From Tretioscincus oriximinensis (Eukaryota > Chordata > Lepidosauria > Squamata > Gymnophthalmidae): a stretch of 64,000 bases of DNA. Below the pieces are notes generated by a model. The model searched no databases and had not been told where the DNA came from. It saw only the letters and a list, made by a program, of their open reading frames with translations. Shown here one piece after another: positions 56,746 through 64,000 of this stretch. Both the position numbers and the translations under genes were made by a program. The stretch spans positions 825,851-889,850 of the forward strand of contig JAJVDF010000375.1 of assembly GCA_022410635.1 (NCBI GenBank), in the 5' to 3' direction. Position 1 is the stretch's first letter. Each line of letters starts with the position of its first letter.

Positions 56746-57897
56746 AGGAGGAAGAAAAGGAACAGGTGGATGAGGAGGAAGAGGGGAAGGAAGATGAAGG
56801 CTCTGCCTTACCAAGGACACGGGGGGGGGNNNGGGGNNGGGGGGGCTTCCTGCAGGTATCCCTCACCCCGCTGCTGATTTGCAAGCATTGGGGGGCTTCT
56901 AGGCTCCTGAAGGGCCCCCCAAAGGGAAGCCCCCTAAGGGTCCAAGCCTTTGATTCCCTCTGGCCTCCCCTCTTCCCCCTGGACCCCTCCCCCAGGACGG
57001 CGAGATCGCCAAAAGGGCCCCTGAGCACGGGCAGAGGGCCCCCTGCATTCCTTGGGATTCCATGCAGTTGGTTCCCCTGAACCCGAANCCCTGGTTTCCC
57101 CTGGGCCCGGATGGCTGGATAGTTAAATCGATAGATATTCTAGCCAGGGGATCTCACAGCACAGAGACTTCTTCGGTTGCAGTGGCGTCAACAGAGGCTC
57201 CGCATGTGCTTAGAGGTGTAAACTCCTCGGAGTGCTGAAATGTGAAGTGATGCAGGTTCATTCCTTGCATTGTATCCTGCTGTCTTCTTTTTTCTCAGTG
57301 GCCCCTAAGGTCCCCTTNTTAGGAATTCTGGACTCAGACCGCAGCCCCTTTGAACCCTGCTATGACTGTGGAGCTGCATCTGGTATTTCTCATCCAGTAG
57401 GAGCCTTGAAAGCGTTCCGTCTTCTTGGGGTGGGGGGGATGTTGGGCCCTGAAGCCCAAACTGTGGGGTGATCAGAGATCCCAAGATTCACCACTGGAAC
57501 GGAAAAGCCGATGTGCAATTTCTGCCCCAGGCTGGTATGCAGGAAAAGGACACTCCACTCAGACACNATCAAAACCAGGCGGGTCGTAATTAGGAAATGT
57601 GGGGCAACTGGAAGATCAGAAATCCATACAGAGGGAGGCTCTGGAGGTGGGGGGGGTTGTCCGAAAGGGACCGTCCTTCTCTGCAAGGGTCCCCTCCAGT
57701 TCGACCCCTTGGAGGGGGGCCGCAGGGAAGGGGCTAAGCTTGACCTGTCCAAGGGCAAAGGCGCTGAGTCTTTGTAAGTGCCGTGTGCTGCCTGCGGGCA
57801 CCCTGGGGGACCCCTCTGCAGCACTGAGGGGGAGAACAGGGGCCTGACTGGCATCTACCAGCAGCCACCGAATCTTGCTGCCCCTCGAACCCACCTT
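56746..57897. other. No gene recognised
   Basis: Purine-rich run at 56700-56800, short Ns at about 56830-56838. No supported exon. Confidence 0.3.
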
Positions 57898-58512
57898 GTA
57901 CATAAGAACATAAGAAGAGCCATACTGGATCAGGCCACAGCCCATCAAGTCCATCCTTCTGTCCCACACAGAGGCCCACCAGAGGCACCTGGGCAGCCTG
58001 AACAGAGGAAAGCAAAATATGCTCCTGTTCATGATTCCCTGCAAATGGCATTTCAGGAGTCCTGCCTGTGGCTCCATCCCGGAGGCAGCATCCAGACATC
58101 CATCCTAGTATCCATTTATACCCTTGGTGTCCATAAACTGTCTTGAAACTATCCAAGCTGTTAGCTAAAACCACCTCTTCAGGAAGTAAATTCCACAGGC
58201 CGGTGACCCTCTGGGTGAAAAAATACTTTCCTTTGTCTGTTCTCACTTTTCTACCCAATAGTTTTAAGGAATTCCCTCTGGTCCTTGTGTTGTGTGATAG
58301 AGAAAACATTTGTTCTCTATTCACCCTGTCCATCCCATGCATGATTTTGTACACTTCAATCAGATCACCCCTCAAGCGTCTCCTTTCAAGGCTGAAGAGG
58401 CCCAGACGTTGCAGCCTGACTTCGTAAGGGATTCTGCTCCAGACCCTTGATCATTTTTGTTGCCCTTTTCTGCCCCTTCTCCAGTTCCAAAATGTCCCTC
58501 TTGAGATGTGGT
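57898..58512 (-). mobile_element. CR1/L3 element, reversed
   Basis: 'acataagaacataagaagagcc' 3' end at left, ORF2 C-terminus largely open on the minus strand, truncated at about 58512. Confidence 0.9.
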
Positions 58513-58729
58513 GTGTTGGCACCACCAACACTGTCCAAGGAAGCCCAGTTGGCAGGCTCAAGGTGGGACGGACGGGGATCAAAAGATGGGGGATCCAAGG
58601 AAAGGCCTTGCGGTTCCTCCGGTGGGTTCCCACTCTCCTGCCCTCTGGGGCCACCCTATCCACATGGGGTCTAAGCCACGGTGGCTCAGAGCAGAAGGGC
58701 CTGAACACCTACAGACATAGACACAGAAC

Positions 58730-58812
58730 ACCTATAGATATAGATATAGATATAGATATAGATATATAGATATAGATATAGATATATATAGATATATATA
58801 GATATAAATAAA
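58730..58812. repeat. (ATAGAT)n microsatellite
   Basis: About 80 bp. Confidence 0.95.
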
Positions 58813-58869
58813 TAAACAAACTGCAATGTGCTGATCTGCCTTCTAACCATTCGGCACGGTGTGGGGTTC

Positions 58870-59335
58870 GGGGGGATCCCAATTTAAAAAGGATATTTAT
58901 AAATTGGAGCAAGTTCAAAAGAGAGTCCCAAGGATGGTGAGTGGTCTGGAAACCATGAGGTCCCGTGAGGAGCAGTTAAAGGATCTGGGGATGTTTCATC
59001 TGCAAAAGAGAAGACGGAGAGGAGACCTNGTAGCTGCTACGAACATCTGAAGGGCTTTTCACAGAGCAGAGGGATCAGCCTCGTTCTCGTGGGCACATGG
59101 AAGGACTGGAAATAATGGGATGAAACTGCAAGGGAGGAGATTTAGAAGTGATATCAGAAAAAAGCTTTCTAACAGTCAGGGTGATAAACCAGGGGAACAG
59201 GCTGCCACTGGAAGAACTGTTCTCCAAACAGGCTAGGCAGCCATCTGGGGTGGTTTAGTGAATCCTGCACTGAGCAGGGGGTTGGACCCCAGGATCCTGG
59301 AGGCCCCTTCCAATTCAAGGATTCTAGGACTATAA
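58870..59335 (+). mobile_element. CR1 (second subfamily) 3' end
   Basis: 'accatgaggtcccgtgaggagcagttaaagg', 'cagggggttggaccccagg', 'ggattctagga' end. Confidence 0.85.
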
Positions 59336-59714
59336 TCCTTCCATCTATCTTCCGAATCAATTCTAAATTTGCTCCCCAGCGGCTCACGGGGGTCCCATGC
59401 TGCTTGTCCAGGGCACCCTGGACAGAACCCCAGGGCAGAACCCCAGGGTGTTTACCTTTTGGTCTCGGTGGTGAAGTTGTCCCAGAGTTTAAAACAGAGC
59501 AGAGTCAGACCAGCCTAAAAGCCGAGGAGTTTCCGCGTCTGACTGCCAGCATGGCGTTCCTGTTCCGTCTCGCAAGGTGAAATATTCTGTCCTGAAAACC
59601 TGTTTGGAGAGGGAGAATCCGAGGAAGCCAGGGCGGCCCTGAACAAGGCAGGTGGTTCCCTGGCACCACGGCGTGCTATCCAGGCAGCTTTTGACCTGCA
59701 TTGCATTCTCTGAA
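59336..59714. other. No gene recognised
   Basis: A short direct duplication 'cagaaccccagg' occurs at about 59425 and 59438. Nothing else supported. Confidence 0.3.
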
Positions 59715-60190
59715 ATGTCAGGCTGCGGCGTCTGGGTCTTTTGAGCCTTGAAAGATGGTGTTGAAGAGGCGACCTGACTGAAGTGCATGGGATGGGCATG
59801 GNGAATAGAGAGAACTTATGTTCTCTGCCACACAACCCCTAGGACCAGGGATCCCTCTTTGAAGCTGGTGGGCAGAAGACTTAGGAAGGCAAAGGGAAAG
59901 TATTTTCTGTTTCACCCAGAGGAATCGACTCCCAGAAGAGGTGGTGGTAGATGGATAAGGCCTAGACAGCTTCAAGACAGGATTAGACAAGTTCGTGGAA
60001 GCCAAGGGTATAAATAGCAACTAGGATGGGTCTCTCGATGTTGCCTCTGGGATGGAGCAACAGGCAGGATTTTGCTTCTTCTTGAGGTGCCCAGGGGCAA
60101 TGGGTGGGCCACTGGGCGAGGCAGAAGGCTGGGCAAGGTGGGCTCCAGCCCCATTCTGCAGGGCTCTTCCTGGCCCCAGCTGCAGCCAGT
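59715..60190 (+). mobile_element. Diverged CR1/L3 3' end
   Basis: 'gcgtctgggtcttttgagcc', 'aagctggtgggcagaag', 'gggcaatgggtgggccactggg'. Confidence 0.7.
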
Positions 60191-60592
60191 CCAGCTGTTT
60201 GNAAGCAAAGAAAATTTGCAAGTAGATAAACGTCTTTTCTGTTCTTATACCCAGGAGCCCCTATATGCCACCTATTCTATCATCAACCTTGCAGGAATTT
60301 TATGCTTGAGGCCCTGGGCTCAGCCGTCCTTCTAAACTTGTCAGAAGCCCCGTGCATGGCAAGATCTGCATACCATGTATGGTTTTGCCTCCTCGTTTAT
60401 GGGCAGGAAGGAAGCGTTGGTATCGGGGCACTTTCTAGGCATTTTCTGGAGCTCCTGGGCTTGTTGGGTGGGTCTGTTAAGGGTAGACCAGAATCCTAGG
60501 GGGAAACCCAGAGAAAGGTTGTGGCACCTTGAAGGCAGAAGAAGGAACAGCAAAGCCAGATCTCAGCACGGCTTCTCCAGGGACCTAATATA

Positions 60593-61258
60593 AATGTAAG
60601 TAAATGAAGGGATAATAAATGCATGAATGAAAATAAACAAATAAATAAAAAATGAAAGAAGGAATAAATGAATGAATGAACATGAACGAACGAACAAACG
60701 AAAAAAAAATAAAAAAATGAATGCATGAATAGTGAATGAATGAATAAAAATGAACGAATCAATAAATAAAAATGAAGGAATAACGAATGAATGAAAATGA
60801 ACAAATGAACGAATAAATAAAAAATGAANAATAAATAAAAATGAAGGAATAACGAATGAATGAAAATGAACAAATGAACGAATAAATAAAAAATGAAGGA
60901 AGGAATAAATGAATGAATGAATGAAAATGAACGAACGAATGAAAAAAAAATGAATGCATGAATAGTGAATGAATAAAAATGAACGAATCAATCAATAAAA
61001 ATGAGGGAATAATGAATGAATGAAAATGAACAAATGAACGAATAAATAAAAATGAAGGAAGGAATAAATGAATGAAATGAATGAACATGAATGAATGAAC
61101 AAAAAAATAAAAAATGAATGAATGAATAGTGAATGAATGAATAAAAATGAACGAAGCAATCAATAAAAATGAAGGAAAAATGAATGAATGAAAATGAACA
61201 AATGAGCGAATAAATAAAAAATGAAGGAAGAAATGAATGAATGAATGAATAAATATCC
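60593..61258. repeat. AATGA/AATAAA-type satellite with higher-order structure
   Basis: About 665 bp of tetranucleotide-derived repeats. A longer unit marked by 'gaatagtgaatgaat' recurs at 60731, 60963 and 61128 (165-bp step, the first interval lengthened by an internal ~70-bp duplication). Confidence 0.9.
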
Positions 61259-61514
61259 TGCGGCCGTAAGTGCTGGATGCCATCAGTCCTGCCCAGCGTC
61301 CTCTTGCTCCCCCTTTGCCCCTGCAGCCCCCAGGCTCCCTGTTGGCACAAGGCAGCTGCCTCTTGTTCCTTGCAGGTGCGTCCCTGTGGCCTGATGTGGG
61401 CCAAGGACACTGCTCCATCCGGCCTTTTTCCCCCCTGAGATCTGGCCAAGCTTCTCACTGCCTGGGCTGGTGCCAGGGCTGGGTTTGCCTTAACAGTGCT
61501 GGCTGGTGCCACTG

Positions 61515-61640
61515 GTGCCCCAAATCTTGGAATAGGGATCTGCCATCCACATGCCAGTGTAAGCTATGGCAGGCCCCGAATGGGATGCGCCTGTGGATGA
61601 ACCAAGTGGGGCCTGGCGTAGTCTACACTGGCCCACCAAT
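61515..61640. mobile_element. Fold-back family copy
   Basis: 'gccatccacatgccagtgtaagctatggcaggcccc' and 'ggggcctggcgtagtctacactgg' as an imperfect inverted pair, fused to the next CR1 at 'ctacactggcccaccaattgcccctggg'. Confidence 0.65.
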
Positions 61641-62140
61641 TGCCCCTGGGCAGTCGCAAGCAAAAGGAGGCAAAGCCCTTAACCCTTCCCTACAAATGGC
61701 ATGTCAGGAGTCCTGCCTGTTGCTCCATCTTTCAGCCAGGATCAAAAGATCCATTCTGGTAATTATTAATACCTTTGGCTTCCGTGAACTTGTCTAATCC
61801 TGTCTTGAAGCTATCCAGGCTCTATTCAACCTGGAATTCTACAGACCAATGACTCTTTGGGTGAAAAAAAATACTTTCCTTTGCCTATCAAGGAATGCCC
61901 CCTGGTCCTAGTGTTGTGTGATACAGAAAATATTTTTCCTCTATTCCCATTCTCCATCCCATGCATAATTTTATACCCTCCAATCAGATCCCCTCTTAAA
62001 CATGGTCTTGTAAGGCTGAAGTGACCCAGATGTTGCAACCTGATTTCATAAGGGATTTCCTTCCAGCCCCTTGATCGTTCCTGTGGTCCATTTATGCATC
62101 TTCCCCAGTTCCACAATATCTTTTCGGAGATGTTGCCAGC
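61625..62140 (-). mobile_element. CR1/L3 3' end, reversed
   Basis: 'gcctgttgctccatctttcagcc' to 'ttccccagttccacaatatc'. Confidence 0.8.
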
Positions 62141-62424
62141 CAGCCAACCTGGCATTCGAATAGGGGGAAAACACAGCAGCCNGAATCCCATTGGCATTGC
62201 TGGTTGACTCAAGGAAAGAGGACCAAAAAGACCAAGCTGGAGGAGGGTGGGTGTCAGAATAACAAACTCAGCAATGCTGATTTATTTATATATAATAAAA
62301 AAANTTAAATAACCCACTCGGAGGAGCTGTCCAATCCCTCCTTATGGCAAAACCAGGCCAAATTGCACTGTCCCTATGGAGGCTCCTTCTGGGGTGATAT
62401 CGCACAAGAGGGGCCAATCGCTGA

Positions 62425-62485
62425 GGCTACAGAACCAGTGTAGACTATGGCAGACCCCACGTGGCTCTTCCACATGTACACTAGT
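62425..62485. repeat. Fold-back family core
   Basis: 'ccagtgtagactatggcagacccc' followed by 'ttccacatgtacactagtg'. Confidence 0.5.
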
Positions 62486-62489
62486 GTAT

Positions 62490-63335
62490 CCTTTTCTGTG
62501 ACCGAGCAAGAAAAGGATCTTGGGNTNTTGGTGGACAATTCAGTGAANATGTCAACCCAGTGTGCAGCAGCAGCAGCAAAAAAGGCAAATTCCATGTTGG
62601 GGATAATTAGGAAAGGGATCAAAAACAAGTCAGCAAATGTTGTTTTGCCTCTTTATAAATCTGTGGTGAGGCCACATTTGGAATNCTGTGTTCAATTCTG
62701 GTCACCACGTCTCAAGAGGGATATTTTGGAACTGGAGAAGATGCAGAAAAGGGCAACAAAAACGATCAAGGGTCTGGAGCACCTCCCTTACAAAGTCAGG
62801 CTGCAACGTCTCGGCCTCTTCAGCCTTGAAAGGAGACGTTTGAGGGGTGATCTGATTGAAGTGTACAAAATCATGCATGGGATGGANAGGGTGAATAGAG
62901 AAAAAATGTTTTCTCTATCACACAACACAAGGACCAGAGGGCCCTCCTTGAAACTGATGGGTAGAAAAGTGAGAACAGACAAAGGAAAGTATTTTTTCAC
63001 CCAGAGGGTCATCGGCCTGTGGAATTGACTTCCTGAAGAGGTAGTGGTAGTTAACAGCTTGGATAGTTTCAAGACAGGATTAGACAGGTTTATGGGCACC
63101 AAGGGCATAAATGGATACTAGGATGGATGTCTGGATGTTGCCTCTGGGATGGAGCCACAGGCAGGACTCCTGAAATACCATTTGCATGGAGTCATGAAAA
63201 GGTGCATAATTTGCTTCCTCTGTTCAGACTGCCCAGGTGCATCTGGTGGGCCTCTGTGTGGGACAGAATGCTGGACTAGGTGGGCTGTGGCCTGATCCAG
63301 GATGGCTCTTCTTATGTTCTTATGTTCTAGTGTAG
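62490..63335 (+). mobile_element. CR1/L3 element, longest coding remnant
   Basis: The plus frame is open for about 190 codons apart from Ns: [56 protein letters not shown] and GKYFFTQRVIGLWN. 3' end 'cttcttatgttcttatgttct'. Confidence 0.92.
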
Positions 63336-63440
63336 CTACAGAGCATGCAGATTGGGGGATTCCTATCCCAAGAGTTGAAGACAGCTGCAGCTTGAGATGC
63401 CCGGGGGGCAATGGGTGGGCGGCTGGTTCTTAAGTCCGTA
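63336..63440 (+). mobile_element. Fold-back/CR1 chimera
   Basis: 'cctatcccaagagttgaagac' at 63361-63381 joined to CR1 tail 'cttgagatgcccgggggg', the same junction as at 8179 and 17873. Confidence 0.55.
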
Positions 63441-63870
63441 TGACCACCCATTCTTTTCAAGAGGGCCTGGGGTGGCTGCTTCCTGGGTCCAAGGCAAATA
63501 ACCCTTTTACCAGACTTCTCAATGTATACTTCTGTGAGAGTTTACTACACAGTCTGGAGGGTTCCACCATGGATGCCTGTTGGTTTAATACCTGAACTTG
63601 GTGTTATAGCCACAGAGCCAAGTCTAGTGCTGTTTCCGAGAAAGCCTGGTAGGTTCTGACGGGGGCAGAAATTGCCCATTGTAAGGCTCGGCTTTCATAT
63701 GTCCTGAGGTTCTTGTGAGGGTGTCTTGGTGGCCATGGCTGTCCTTCTAGCGAGGACCTCAGAACACCAGGGAGAGCTCAGCCACCTGGCCAACTTTTCT
63801 CTGCCCACCCTGAGGAATCCAGACTTTCAGTTGGGTTGGGCCAGTGCTGTGTTGTGAAAACATAAGAGAA
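63441..63870. other. No gene recognised
   Basis: No repeat or exon identified. Confidence 0.3.
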
Positions 63871-63874
63871 GCCC

Positions 63875-64000
63875 TGCAAGAAGAAGAAAGAAGAAAGAAG
63901 AAGGAAGAAGAAAGGAGAAAGGAGGAAGAAGGAAGAAGAAAGGAGAAAGAAGAAAGAAGGAGGAAGAAAGAAGAAAAAGAAGAAAGAAGAAAGAAGAAAG
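63875..64000. repeat. (GAA)n/(GAAA)n run at window edge
   Basis: Purine-only repeat continuing past the end. Confidence 0.9.

Noticed and set aside
60563..61512. Long minus-strand frames of Phe-Ile-His-Ser repeats
   Set aside because: Translation of AATGA satellite DNA.

Overview
The window is nuclear DNA from a vertebrate, most likely a squamate reptile (lizard-like). It carries one recognisable multi-exon gene on the minus strand. The rest is dense with CR1/L3-type LINE tails ending in ATGTTCTT-like repeats, L2-like and L1 LINE pieces, at least three tRNA-derived SINE groups, small DNA-transposon derivatives and microsatellites. Scattered single N bases and two runs of N (34300-34334, 50269-50488) show a draft assembly.

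The gene is ECE1 (endothelin-converting enzyme 1, an M13 zinc metallopeptidase). I could place 17 coding exons, from the start codon at 33838 down to the stop at 15828. Splice phases agree at every junction and the exons sum to 764 codons plus stop, close to the known mammalian isoforms. The cytosolic tail, transmembrane segment, HELTH zinc motif, NAYY motif, third zinc ligand and C-terminal CEVW are all present. One intron has a GC donor; the rest are GT-AG.

Layout on the plus coordinate: 1-6.1 kb holds no gene I can see. A CpG island lies at 6.1-7.3 kb. Because EIF4G3 lies next to ECE1 in human, in the same orientation, the island is probably the EIF4G3 promoter/first exon, but the sequence alone does not prove this. 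From 7.3 to 15.8 kb is a repeat-rich spacer including the ECE1 3' UTR. ECE1 coding exons fill 15.8-33.8 kb. From 33.9 to 64 kb is the region 5' of the recognised ECE1 exons, with two further GC-rich islands (about 49.9-50.7 and 56.2-56.8 kb) that are candidate alternative ECE1 promoters or other first exons, embedded in repeats.

The most interesting non-genic structures are transposon-derived. (1) A hAT-like fold-back element has two copies with perfect 8-bp target duplications and a longer, internally duplicated relative. (2) Two oppositely oriented ~500-bp LTRs share the sequence just downstream of the LTR, and one of them is split by the hAT-like element. (3) A short fold-back family built around a 'GTAGACTATGGCAGGCCCC' core recurs more than ten times; one copy interrupts a CR1 whose uninterrupted relative is in the same window, and the family appears to have hitch-hiked inside a CR1 3' tail. 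(4) A mariner-type relic still encodes the last codons of a transposase.
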